Shown here one piece after another: positions 10,608 to 22,942 of a stretch of 64,000 nt of DNA (the stretch's first letter is position 1; each line of letters starts with the position of its first letter). Origin of the DNA: Russula earlei (lineage: Eukaryota > Basidiomycota > Agaricomycetes > Russulales > Russulaceae). The translations under genes were made by a program, and so were the position numbers. The notes under the pieces are model-generated. The model saw only the letters and a program-made list of their open reading frames with translations, was not told where the DNA came from and made no database searches. Location of the stretch: contig JAGFNK010000267.1 of assembly GCA_025769875.1 (NCBI GenBank), forward strand, positions 1 to 64,000. Reading direction: 5' to 3'.

Positions 10608-13600
10608 ATGTCCTCGAACAGTCGCGCAAGGACATCATCTTCTAACTTCCAATCTATCATCGAAAGTGCATTGAGAGATTACACCGAGAAGACCGGCGTC
10701 GATCTCGCCAGATACGACTTCGCCCACCAGCTTGAAAGCTGTGACTCTCCCGATGAGGTCCTTTGGCTACTCAGAAACAAAGCGAAGAAGTTTAAGGAAT
10801 ATCGAGAGGGAAATCGCAAGTTGATCAACTTCCTTAGTCCAATCGTGCAGGTCATTCATGCGTTTGCTGGGTTTCTCGGGGAGGCTACTAGCTTGGTGAG
10901 CCGCATAGCATTTATTTACTCTTTGGTGATCGTTTTGACGCTTGAGCCGGCAGACCCCAGCTTCACCAGGGAAAGCAATCTTTATTGGCGTGGATGTTCT
11001 CCTTGTCGTATGTACCTTCCTCCCCGACTTCTATCGGACCCCAGTGATTTGTGGTATACTAGGCGGCCATCGGTGTTAGTTCCAGTTATGACGCTCTAGT
11101 CGACCTTTTCGAATCTGTGGGAAGCTTCCTCAAGCGTCTCTCCGTTTACACGGAGATGCCATTCCCTGATCGGATGAGGGACATCCTTGTGAAGATAATG
11201 GTAGAGGTGTTGTCCGTCCTGGCCCTTGCTACAAACCAAATTAAGCAAGGTCGTTTTAGTAAGCGCATTCCTACTCATAATCTGTGCCTTGGCTGAATCA
11301 TCCTTCAGAAAAGTTTGCTAAGAAGTTGTTTGGCGAGAGCGATATTGAGGCTGTCCTACAGAGATTGGACCGTCTCACCCAGGAGGAGGCTCGAATGACT
11401 GTGGCGCAAACACTAGAGGTTGTCTACGGTCTTGTGAACAACGTAAAGCTCGTCATGGAGGGTATGTCATTACCGCACTGATCCTGATTTTTCACTGGAC
11501 TGTCCTCTTGCAGATGGCAAGGCGTCAACGGATGGTATCCGACAAGCTTTGGGTGTGTTCCTCTCCGCATGTTTAACTTCCTGCTGACTATGATGGGATA
11601 GTCACTATGCACGTAATGGCCAGCGAAGTAAACAAGATACGGCGTTCGTATCTACCGCCGTCCTTTCTTTTCGATATTGAGATCACCCGGCAGGTGAACA
11701 GCTGCGGGATAAACTTCGAAATTGGCTTTCTCCCCCAGATCCATCCACAAACCATAACCTCGCTTGTGAAGTTTATCAAAGAGGAACCGCAGGGTGGTTC
11801 TTTCAAAGTGATGTTTTTGCGAAATGGAAGGCGACGGGTTCTCTCTTGTGGATTCATGGAAAGCGTATGTCTCCCTCGGCGTTGCAAAATTCATGTGCGG
11901 TGCTGATCATCTCGCGGTATCCTAGCTGGCTCTGGAAAGAGTGTTCTTCTGTATGTATTATTTTGACAACCGCGTCTAATAGAATTCTCATCCCGTGGCC
12001 AGCTCCTCAATCATCCAAGACCTTGACAGCTTGCGAGCCGCCGGATTGGCTTCTGTCGTCTTTTACTATTTTGATTTCAGAGACATCAACAAGCAAAACC
12101 GTCAGGGTCTCCTCTCGTCTCTCCTTGTTCAACTTTGTGCCGAGTCTGATCCTTTTCATGACATCCTCTCTCGCCTACATTTGACACATGCCCATGGCAC
12201 GCGAAAGCCGACCGATGTCGCACTTACGCAGTGTCTCAAAAACTTACTCGAACTACAGGGAAACGCTGCAACCTACATCGTTATAGACGCGATTGATGAG
12301 TGTCCAAATACATCCGGCCTCCCAACTGCGCGAGATAAGGTTCTCGAGTTCGTGGAGTGGCTGGTAGATTTGCAACTTACAAATTTACATATTTGTGTGG
12401 CCAGTCGGCCGGTCGTCGACATTCGGGGCGTTCTCGAGCCATTAGCGCCTCTTCGAGTGTCCCTCGACGATGAGGTCGGACAAAGGCAAGACATTCTCGA
12501 CTACATCACGAGAGTCGTCCGCACTGCCCGCCAAATGTGCAAATGGCGGGAAGAAGATAAGGAACTCGTCATTAGAGTCCTTTCAGAGAAGGCGGATGGG
12601 ATGTGAGCATAATTATCTCGATAAGTCTCGCGTGGCTTTCTTACCTAGTCTCACTCATAGGTTCCGATGGGCTCTCTGCCAGCTTGAGTCCTTGAGTCGT
12701 AGTTTGCCTGCGAGTATCCGAAGTGCTCTCGACAAATTGCCGAAGAGCTTGGATGAAACATACGAACGAATTTTGTCCAATATCGACGAGGAGAAGCGAG
12801 AGTTTGCCCAGCGTCTTTTCCAATGCCTCACGGTGTCCATTCGTCCATTTCGGGTTGACGAGCTTGCAGAAGTGCTCGCGATTCGATTCGATTCAGGTCC
12901 ACTTCCTACCTACAATGCCGACTGGCGTTCAGGAGATGCCGAAGATGCAGTTCTTTCCGCGTGTTCCAGTCTAATCACTCTTAACAAAGTCGACGGGTCC
13001 GCGGTTGTTCAATTTGCTCATTTCTCGGTCAAAGAGTTCTTGACCTCAAGACGGCTCGCCACCATAGGAAATAATCTTTCGCATTATCACATTCTTCCCT
13101 GCCCCGCTCACACCATCCTTGCGAATGCATGCCTCAGCATCCTACTCAAACTAGACTGGAACATCAACCAAGCGATTATCAAGGACCTCCCGCTCGCTCT
13201 CTATGCTGCTCGGTATTGGGTCGAACACGCTCAAGTCGAGAATGTATCGTCACACATCCAAGATGCCATGATAAGCCTATTCAACCCAAAGAAGCCGCAT
13301 TTTGCGGCCTGGATCTGGTTGTACGATATGGATCGTCACTGGGGAAAGCACATGTCGACGCCAAAGCCGACACAACCACAAGCGCGTCCCCTATATTACG
13401 CGGCATTATGCGGATTCTATGGCGTCGTGGAACATCTTGTCCGTTCTCATCCATCGGATGTAGATGCGAGGGGCGGCTACCACATAACGGCACTGCATGC
13501 GTCCTTTGGACGGGGGCATAGAGACATCACGCCGCTGTTATTGCAACATGGTGCCAAGGTCGATGTTCAGGACAATGAAGGTGCCACTGCATTGCACAGG

Positions 13601-16012
13601 GCGTGCCGAGCTGGAAACCTGGACGTCGTACGGTTGTTGTTGGAGCATAAGGCGAACATCCACGCAAAAACAAGGAAGGGGGAGCATCCGTTGCATTTCG
13701 CGGCTAGTGAGGGAGAAGCTGAGATCTCACGCCTCCTACTCGATCACGGCGCACAGATAGATTGCAGGGACAACCAGGGCTGGACCCCTTTGCACTCTGC
13801 TGGGCGGTATGGACATCTGGACGTCGTGACAATTTTACTCGACCGCGGTATTGATATCAATATCAAGAAAAAGGACGCATGGACACCATTACATCTCGCA
13901 TCCGCCAATGGAAAGTTCGAGATTGTTCAGTCACTCGTTCAACGTGGTGCGGTCATTGACGTACGCAACGACAGCGACGAGACACCCCTGGACAAGGCAG
14001 TAAACAGCGGGAACCTGGACATCGCGCACCACCTCCTGAAGCATGGGGCAAGCGTAATTGTTACCGACAAACGAGGCTGGACTCCACTACACACGACAGC
14101 ACGAAACGGACATCGTGAGATTGCGCTGTTGTTACTTTGTTCAGGCGCAACTCTCGATGCACGGACTAAGACTCAAAAGACACCATTGGCCCTGGCATGT
14201 AGTAACGGGAAGGTTGACGTTTCACGCTTCCTTATCGACTGTGGCGCAGACCCGCATTTGCAGGACACAGAGGGCTGGACTCCATTACAATCCGCCGCAC
14301 GACATGGACACCTCAAGGTCTTACAGCTATTGCTGTACCATGGCGTTGATGTGAACGTACGCAAAGCAGATGACTGGACAGCGCTTCATCATGCGTCAGC
14401 CAATGGGTACCTCGACATCGTAAAGTTACTCGTCCAACATGGCGCAAATGTCGACAGCGCAAACGACAAGCTGGAGACACCCTTGGACCGGGCGTCAGGG
14501 AATGGGTACCTGGAGATTGTACGTTTGTTGATCGACCATGGCGCAAACGTACATTCCCGGGATAACAAAGGCTGGACCCCATTCCACACTGCATCGAAAA
14601 GCGGGCACCTCCATGTGGCGAAACACCTCTTAGAATGCGGTGTCGATGTCGACATTCGGAACGGAACCCATGAGACCGCATTGGACTTGGCATCCAGCAG
14701 CGGGAAGCTGGAGGTCGTGCGGTTCCTAATCGAGCAAGGCGCAAACGTCCACGCCAGGGACAACAAAGGCTGGAATGCGTTGCACGTCGCATCCCAAAAT
14801 GGGCATCTCGATGTCGTGCGGCTGTTGGTCTGCACTGGCACTCCCGTGGATATTTGGAACGGGACTCGAAAGACTCCGTTAGCTTTGGCATCGAGCAAGG
14901 GAAAAGTCAACGTCTCACAGTTCCTCATCGGGCGAGGGGCTGACGTGCACGCGCGGGATACGGAGAGCTGGGCCCCGTTACACGTCGCGTCACGCCACGG
15001 CCATTCTGAAATGGTGCGGCTATTGCTAGACTGTGGAGGGGATGTGAACATCCGGAAAGATGACGGTTGGCGCTCACTGCATCTAGCATCGGCCAACGGA
15101 CATCTTGAGGTTGTGAAGCTGCTTGTCCAGCGTGGTGCCACAGTCGACATACTAAACGACCGCCGAGAAACTCCCCTTCACCGAGCGGCACGTAATGGGA
15201 GCGTTAAAATTGCCAGTTTTCTCATCGACCATGGAGCGAATCTGCGCACCGTTGACATCAGTGGCTGTACACCTTTACACGTGGCATCACAAACCGGCCA
15301 CCTCGAGGTCGTAAAGCTTCTGCTTAGACGAGGCGCGGACATCGGCGTGGTCAACGATGCCAAGAAAACTCCAGCGGAATTAGCATCGGAGAAGGACAAA
15401 GTCGAGGTCGCAGGCTTCCTGACTGAGTACAAGGCGGATGCGAATGTTCGAAAAAAAGTACGTTCGGATGCCGGGGATACAGCCCAGCACAGTGTCAAGG
15501 AACGTAGGAAGAGCGAGAACAGGTTTTCGTTGCACGCTGCGTCGGGAGCCGGGAAACTTGAGGCGGTGAAGTCGCTGCTGGAGCGAGGCGTAGATCTCAA
15601 TGCGCAAAACGCATGTCACAAGACCCCATTAGACGTTGCGGCGACCAAGGGGAATCTCGACGTCGTGCGCTTGCTTCTCGCGCGTGGCGCCGAGGTGGAC
15701 TCGCGCGATAGGTATGGGTGGACACCGCTGCACAAGGCATCGCGATATGGGCACCTCGAAATCGCGCGGGCCCTCATTGATGGTGGCGCAAATATAAATG
15801 CGAGGAAGCAAGACCATTGGACTCCGACACACCTCGCGGCTCGCAATGGACACCTGGGAGTTGTGGAACTCCTACTTGAACGTGGCGCAGACGTTAGTCT
15901 GTTGAATGACGAAGGCCGAACACCTTATCAACTGTCGCTGGGAAAGGGTTATCAAAAGATCGCTGAATTACTCCGGGGACATGAGTCCCATCCCATGGGA
16001 CAAGATGCATAA
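10608..16012 (+). CDS. NLR-like STAND protein 1: Goodbye-NACHT-ankyrin
   Basis: Ten-exon model, 1639 aa: 10608-10895, 10954-11007, 11063-11258, 11309-11461, 11514-11552, 11602-11643, 11694-11864, 11926-11950, 12003-12602, 12661-16012. All introns are GT-AG and phases agree. Domains: residues ~1-245 resemble the fungal STAND N-terminal 'Goodbye' domain (DYTEKTGVDL, LINFLSPIVQVIHAFAG). NACHT follows: Walker A HGKPGSGKSV near 316-324, encoded across a 25-nt exon, and Walker B IVIDAIDEC near 420. From about residue 800 come ~26 ankyrin repeats of 33 aa. NACHT would bind ATP/GTP and oligomerise; the repeats would sense a ligand. Such cytosolic proteins act in fungal non-self recognition (family knowledge; role here inferred). 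The first of three tandem paralogues. Walker A ends in GKSV rather than GKST. Confidence 0.9.
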
Positions 16013-16562
16013 GGCTCGTCCAAATCTCCCCCGCGTTCAAACATGTTCTGTCTAACTTGCACTGTAGACTGCGCATAACGTGCATGACACATCACCGTGA
16101 ATCACCATAGCGGTTCTAACCAGCATGCGACATAGTATCACCCCATCACTTCCGCAACGAATTCACGTCTGCTTTGTTTTGTCTCGGGCTGTAGTCAGAG
16201 ATGCTGTCTTAGTTAGGCTCGGTGGCACGACAAATCCTGAACCGTGTGTTGATGATTGAGGAAGAGTGAACAAGCGTGTTCTTAAGGGGGAAGCTGATGT
16301 CCATTTGACGACTCGGAGCCTGAACGTAAGTGTCACAGTGCAGGCATGGGCTCTGCCAGAGGCTCAAGGAAATAGTCATAGAGGAAAGACCTCGTACGCC
16401 AAATGAGGACCTTGAAAACGGATTCAACCGCGGTCCTCTTTTCGCGATGAGTCGTTTTGTGCTAAGCGCTGGCCAGTTGTTCACGCCCCGGCCCGTCGGC
16501 CCCAGGCTCAGCACTGCCAGCCCCAGTGCGCACGGTGCATTCATTTCTTGTTTGATTCGTGC
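16013..16562. other. Intergenic, STAND gene 1 to POP5
   Basis: About 550 bp without a supported gene. It holds the 3' flank of STAND gene 1 and the promoter of POP5. The ORF on the opposite strand (16209-16631) overlaps POP5 exon 1 and shows no recognisable motif. Confidence 0.5.
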
Positions 16563-17283
16563 ATGGTTCGATTCAAAGTACTGTTTTACTGCCAGTCCTA
16601 CCTTTGCGGCCATTGAATAAAACTCGTACACCAGAATCGCTGGCTTCTCGTCGAATTCATCCCCATTGTGAGTTCGGCGTCAGATCGTGCTATAGCTACG
16701 ACACAGTCCCAAGAGGAGATATCCGGAAAGGACGTCTTTAACGCGTTGAAGCAGAGCGTCCTGCTGCACTTTGGGGATATCGGCTGGGGAGAAGTCGGCG
16801 CGTCGCTTGCGGGTGAGCCTATCATTTCTCCTCTCCTCCTTCCCCCCCCCTCGCGAAGCGAACAAAAGGGAGTACAAGGCGCTGTTCTGACTTTCCTTTG
16901 TCGTTAGTCAAATACTTTTCCCCCGCGACGAACCTCTGCATCCTACGTGTCGCACGGGGCCCCGCGACAAGTACCGCCTGGGCCGCACTCGTGCTGTTGG
17001 ACAGAGTCAGAGCGGGTGACGGAGAGGGCCGAAAGGTCGTCCCCCATGTGATCCATGTCTCAGGTGCGTCTCCCTCTACCTTTGTTTTTTCTCTTCTGGA
17101 CGGCAAATCAAACTCGGGTTTCGTGTGGTAGGCACACTCAAACATGCACAGATCGCAGCGGTCGAGTGGAATCGGGAGGCCTATCGCGCGGGTCAAGGCA
17201 GGCGTGGGCGTTTGCGGTCCGTCGGGCTGTCCGCATTTCTTCGTGGTCGTAGTATTGACCGCTTCCACCGGGATTGCGTGTAG
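16563..17283 (+). CDS. POP5: RNase P/MRP protein subunit POP5
   Basis: Four-exon model, 166 aa: 16563-16577, 16635-16812, 16908-17063, 17132-17283. A 5-codon first exon (MVRFK) joins NRWLLVEF to give the typical POP5 N-terminus; then come FNALKQSVLLHFGDIGWG, VKYFSPATNLCILRVARG and the HVSGTLKHAQ segment, all in the order seen in POP5/Rpp14-family proteins. POP5 is a core protein of nuclear RNase P (pre-tRNA 5' maturation) and RNase MRP (rRNA processing). The tiny first exon is easy to miss, but phase and motif make it secure. The C-terminus after WNREAYRAG is Arg-rich and less certain; another intron there is possible. The gene lies between two NLR paralogues on the same strand, so it was probably trapped when the array formed. 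Confidence 0.88.
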
Positions 17284-17931
17284 GTGCAGTGGCCCAACGC
17301 GAGAAGTCAACCGCGCACTTTGAAGCGAGCATGCAAGACATCGGAAAGCTGCAGGATTAGCGTATCAAAGACAGATCCCAATGCAGTCCAATCCTGCCAA
17401 GTTCAGATGACCATATCTTTTGTTACACTACTCGTACAACGCCACTGCAGTTTTGATCGCAAGAATTGTCCCCATTTACTTCATAGTAATCCCATCTCTT
17501 ATATCCTCAATCGATTCTCCCACCCCTGCACTCTCTTTCCATACGATCCCTGCAGTTCTCGTAACTACCACAACCTATTCATCGAACTCCGCAAGCGTAT
17601 TGTTCACGCGTAGACATGTGCTCTCTGTCTGGCACCATCGGACAACAGAGGGTCGCGCACTTTGAACCCCTGCGCGAATGACTGAGCAGGCAGTGCGCTG
17701 GGAAACTCGAGGAATGGTCGTGAAATGTCCACGACGTGGATTGGGGTGAGGCCGAACGAGAATGAGGTATTTGCCAGACTGCCTGGACCGTGACCAATAA
17801 ATGCGATGTGATCTCATACGGTCAGGTATCGGTATGGTGCCGTAAGTCCTCCATCCCTCAGGCTTGAGCGCCCTTATCTTTCTCCCTTTCCTCTATTATC
17901 CCTCTAGCAATCGAACTGTCCGTGGGCCGTC
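17284..17931. other. Intergenic, upstream of STAND gene 2
   Basis: About 650 bp with no supported gene. A pyrimidine-rich stretch at about 17850-17910 lies just before the STAND gene 2 start, a common feature of fungal promoters. Confidence 0.45.
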
Positions 17932-20900
17932 ATGTCCTCCATTGAACAAACAACGACATCTTTTAACTTCCAATTAATTGTCGATGCATTGGTTGACTAC
18001 ACTGAAAAGACGGGTATAGACCTCTCTACCAATCCCTTTGCCGAGAAGTTTCAACTCTCCAGGTCCCCCGATGACATCCTTCAACTCCTTCAAGAGCGAG
18101 AGAAGGCCTTCAAAGAGTATCGAAATAGGAATCGGACACTCATAAACTGCCTCAGTCCGGCCGTGAACGTCCTTCATGCGTTTTCCAGCACCCTTAGCGA
18201 GGCAGTTGTCCTGGTGAGCCACAGGCCGTTACTCTCCGAACGTTGGAACACAACCTCGCTAGGTCCCCTTTCCACCAGCAAAAGCTATTTTTGTTGGCAT
18301 TGATGTTCTTCTCGCCGTACGTCTCTTAAATACTGTCTTCCACCAGATCCCATGTCACGAGTGGGTGCTCCAGGCTGCAAGTGGAGTCAGTTCAAGCTAT
18401 GATGCTCTTCTCGACCTCTTTGATTATTTGGGCAATTTCCTGAAACGTCTCGAAATCTATACCAACATACCCCCTACCTCGCTCATGACAGACATGATCG
18501 TTAAAATAATGGTCAAATTACTCGCGGTGCTCGGCTTGGCGACGAAGCAGATTAAGCATGGGCGGATAGGTGAGTACGTCATCATGTTGTATACATTCAC
18601 GTGGCTTGATTGAAGCTCCATAGTAAAGTTCGCAAAGAAACTGTTGGGAGAGACCGAGGTCGAGGCTGTGCTGCAGAGATTGGATCGATTGTCACAGGAG
18701 GAGGCTCGAATGACTGTGGCACAGACGTTGGGTGTGGTTCATGGCCTTGTCAGTAATGTGAAAGTCATTATGGAAGGTGCGGAGTGCTTGTCTGATCGCC
18801 GAAATTTGCAAACGCTCGTTCATCTAGATGGCAAGGCCTCCACAGACGACGTTCGACAGCATTTAGGTATATTTCCCCAGCCAAATAGGTATTTACCGTG
18901 CTCACTTGCTCTTGTAGTTTCCATTCACCAGATAGTGACCGAAATAAACAAAATCAAACGTCTGTCTCCCTTTTTGCATTCCGAGACGAAGGCTTACGTG
19001 GCTCTTCAGGTGATCAGTTAAAAAAGGACGTCCAACACTGGCTCTCTCCTCCTGATCCTTCGAAAAACCACGAAATCGTTTGGAAGAACCACCATAAAGG
19101 AACCGCAGCATGGTTTTTTGGTAGTAATGTGTTATCAGAATGGAAGGCGACGGAGTCACTCTTGTGGATTCATGGGAAACGTATGTTCCCTCGACCCCCG
19201 GCACGCCACTTGCGCTGATGGCTCCCTGATGTTATAGCCGGTTCGGGGAAGAGCACACTTCTGTATGTGATACTTTAATGTCCGCGTTAGAAAATATTTA
19301 CGTTTCCCGTTAGTTCCGCAATCATTGAAGACGTCGAGGGTATGCGTACTGCTGGATTGGCCACAATGGCTTATTATTACTTCGATTTTCGAGATGTCAA
19401 GAAGCAAAACCGTTATGGCCTACTCTCATCCCTCCTTTCCCAACTTTCTGCTGAATCGGACGCCTGCTATGACCTCCTCTCCCGGTTGTATTCAGATAAT
19501 GCTGACGGTGCACGAAAGCCCACCAGCAGTGCACTTGCAAGATGTCTGAAGGACATGCTGGGTCTTCCAGGCCATGGTCCGATTTATATCGTCATCGATG
19601 CTCTCGACGAATGTCCTGATACCTGGGGGACACCATCACCCCGTGAAGAGATCTTGGAGCTTGTCGAGGAACTTTCTGGTTTGGACCTTCCAAATGTGCA
19701 TGTATGTGTGGCGAGCCGCCCGGAGATCGACATTCGAAAGGTTCTCGAGCCTTTGGGACCTATTCGGATCTCCCTCCATGACGAGAGTGGACAAAAGGAC
19801 GACATAATTGAGTACATCAAGTCCTTTGTCTATTCAGACCGAAAGATGCGGAGTTTGAGAGAGGAAGACAAGCAACTAGTCATTGCTACGCTATCTGACA
19901 AAGCTGATGGCATGTAAGTCATCTGATTCCTCGTTTGGCACTTCACAATGGACGTTCACCTGGCGGCACAGGTTTCGATGGGTGACCTGCCAGATTGACA
20001 CGCTACGTCGGACTTTTCCCGCAAGCATTCGAAAGGCATTGAATGACCTACCAAAGACGTTGGACGAAACATATTCTCGTGCTCTGCTGAGAATAGATGA
20101 GGAAAAACGAGAATATACGCAACGTCTCTTCCAATGCCTTACGGTGGCTATTCGCCCTCTTCGCGTCCAAGAGCTTGCCGAGATCTTTGCTGTTCTCTTC
20201 GACGAGGCAGTTCTTCCTACATTTAATGCGGACTGGCGGCCAGTAGACGCGGAAGAAGCTATCTTATCTGCATGTTCCAGCTTAATTACAGTCGTCGATG
20301 TCGCCGGCTCCTCAACTGTGCAATTCTCCCACTTCTCCGTCAAAGAGTACTTAACATCGGATCGACTCGGAAAGGCGGAAGAACCACTTTCATGCTATCA
20401 CATCATCCTCGAATCTGCCCATACCACTCTTGCACACGCTTGCCTCAGCGTCCTCCTCCAGCTCGATGACGGAATCGATAAGGCCACCATACATCACCTT
20501 CCTCTTGCCCCATATGCTGCTCGATACTGGATTAATCATGCACAATTCAGGAATGTGTCGTCGCACATTCAGGAGGTGATGGAGCGTCTATTTGATCCAG
20601 CGAAGACACATTTTGCGGCATGGGTGTGGCTATACGACATCGATCGTTATTGGATGGACCCCATGCAGGAGGTACACCCAACTCAGCCCTCGGCGGGGCC
20701 TCTTTATTATGCGACATCGTGTGGTCTCCATAGTCTTGTGGAACACTTAATCGATGCCCATTCTCTGGACATAAATAGTAGGGGGGGCTCACACGCGACG
20801 CCGTTACATGCTGCCTCGGTCAAGGGACATTTAGAAGTGGTATCTTTACTCCTTAAAAGGGGTGCAGATCCCAACTCTCGTGACGATCAAAACAGGACCC

Positions 20901-22942
20901 CGCTTCACAGGGTAGCTCAAGGTGGACCTCTTGTCGTCATGCACTCAGTACTCAAGATCGCGCAGCTGCTCCTGAATTCTGGAGCAAGCGTGAATGTTCT
21001 AGATGACGAACACTGGATGCCACTACATCGGGCAGCGCGAGGTGGACATCGTGAAATTACAGAATTGTTACTCCGGTCTGGCGCACGTATCGATGCGCGA
21101 AATGGGAATGGAAACTCACCGTTGGCCCTGGCCTGTCGTAATGGGAAACTGGACGTTTCACGGTTTCTCATAGAGCATGTAGCAGACTTGAATTCCCGGA
21201 ACAATGATGGCTGGACTTCATTACACACCGCGTCACGATATGGACACCTTGACATCGCACGGTTATTGCTAGACTTCGGTGCTGATGTAAACGTACGCAA
21301 ATCAAATCACTGGACTCCCCTGCACCTCGCTTGTGGAAATGGGCACCTCGACATCGCAAGGCTCCTTATCGAGCGTGGTGCTGACGTTAACAATCTGAAC
21401 GATAGGAAAGAGTCCCCCTTGGATCACGCATCGGCAAATGGGTTTCTCGACATCGTACGCCTTTTAGTTGAGCGCGGCGCGACTGTTTCGTCCCAGGATG
21501 ACGAAGGCTGGACCCCATTCCACACGGCATCGAAATTCGGCCATCTTCATGTCGCGAAGTTCCTCCTAGAGTGTGGTATCGATGTTGACATCAGGAATGG
21601 AAACCAAGAGACCTCGCTGAACCTGGCATCTGGCAGCGGGAAGCTCAACGTTGTACGTTTCCTGATGGAGCAAGGCGCAGATATCGAGGATAGGGACCGC
21701 TATGGTTGTAATTCATTGCACATAGCATCAGAAAATGGGCATCTCGACATCGTGCGTCACTTTATTGACAACGGTACTCCGGCCGATATTTGGGGCGGCT
21801 TCCAACAGACCCCGTTATCCTTAGCATCTAGAAAGGGGAGAGTGGAAGTTTCCCGCTTTCTCATCGAACGGGGGGCCGACTTGAATGTGCGAGACAGGCA
21901 CGGCTGGACCCCATTACACGTCGCGTCACGATACGGACATCTTGAGATGACGCGGCTGTTGCTAGATCACGGCGTCGATGTCAATGTCCAGAAAGACAAC
22001 CTCTGGAGTCCACTGCATCTGGCGTCGGCTAACCACCACCTGAAGGTTGCCGAGTTTCTTGTACGGCGTGGTGCGGATGTCAACATTTTCAATGACAACC
22101 AAGAAACTCCACTTGACCGAGCAGCGGGAAACGGAAACGTCGAGATCGCACGTTTCTTGATCGACCACGGAGCGAACGTGCGCACCGCCAATAGCGATGG
22201 CTGGACTCCTTTACATGCGGCATCACACAGTGGACACCTAGAGCTTGTGAAGCTGTTGCTTAGGCGGGGAGCGGATGTCGACATGCGCAACAAAGCCAAT
22301 AAAACAGCAGAAGAATTGGCGTTGGAGAATGACAAGGCCGAGGTTGCAATGTTCCTAGCCGAATACAAGGCAGATGAAACCATTCTGGGCAAACTTCATA
22401 AAACCACATTGGACGCAGCTCAGCACGGTGCAAATAAAGATGGCTGGAGACGAGGAACGAGCGCTGATGCGTTGCTCACTGCCTCGGAAGAGGGGGACGT
22501 TGAGGTCGTGAAGTCGTTGCTTCTGCAGGGCGCAGACGCCAATGCTCAAAATGAATCTCAGAAGACTCCACTGGACCTAGCAGCAACCAAGGGGAACCTC
22601 GAAGTCGTTCGCATGCTTATCGAATGGCGCGCGGAGGTGGATTCGCGCGATCTCTGGGGGTGGACTCCACTGCACAAGGCCTCACGACATGGACACCTGG
22701 AAGTCTCGCGGGCGCTCATCGACCACGGCGCAAGCGTGAACGCAAGGGAGAAGAACCATTGGACCCCGATGCATCTCGCAGCGCGCAATGGGCACTTTGG
22801 GGTTGTGAAACTGTTACTTGAACGTGGCGCAGATATACATGCATTGCACCGCGAGGGCCTGACTCCATACCAACTGTCGCTAGACGAAGGATCTCGAGAG
22901 ATTGCAGATCTACTCAGGTCCCGTGGCGCCCGTGCAGCCTGA
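17932..22942 (+). CDS. NLR-like STAND protein 2: Goodbye-NACHT-ankyrin
   Basis: Ten-exon model, 1510 aa: 17932-18213, 18263-18316, 18374-18569, 18624-18776, 18828-18866, 18918-18959, 19010-19180, 19238-19262, 19314-19913, 19972-22942. Exons 2-9 have exactly the same lengths as in STAND gene 1 (54, 196, 153, 39, 42, 171, 25, 600 nt), so the two are tandem duplicates. N-terminal Goodbye-like domain (DYTEKTGIDL, LINCLSPAVNVLHAF); NACHT with Walker A GKPGSGKST split over exons 7-9 and Walker B IVIDALDEC; a winged-helix-like region (PKTLDETYSRAL, HFSVKEYLTS); then ~22 ankyrin repeats in the same order as gene 1 but with fewer units. One repeat carries a ~7-residue insertion (near 20941-20985). Walker A is canonical, so this copy looks functional. 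Cytosolic sensor role inferred from family. Confidence 0.9.

Noticed and set aside
14313..15150. Long minus-strand ORFs (192 and 253 codons) opposite the ankyrin array of STAND gene 1
   Set aside because: They are mirror images of the repeated plus-strand codons: the 99-bp period keeps one antisense frame free of stops. The encoded peptides are periodic and motif-free. The same applies to 20917-21300 and 21967-22392 opposite STAND gene 2.
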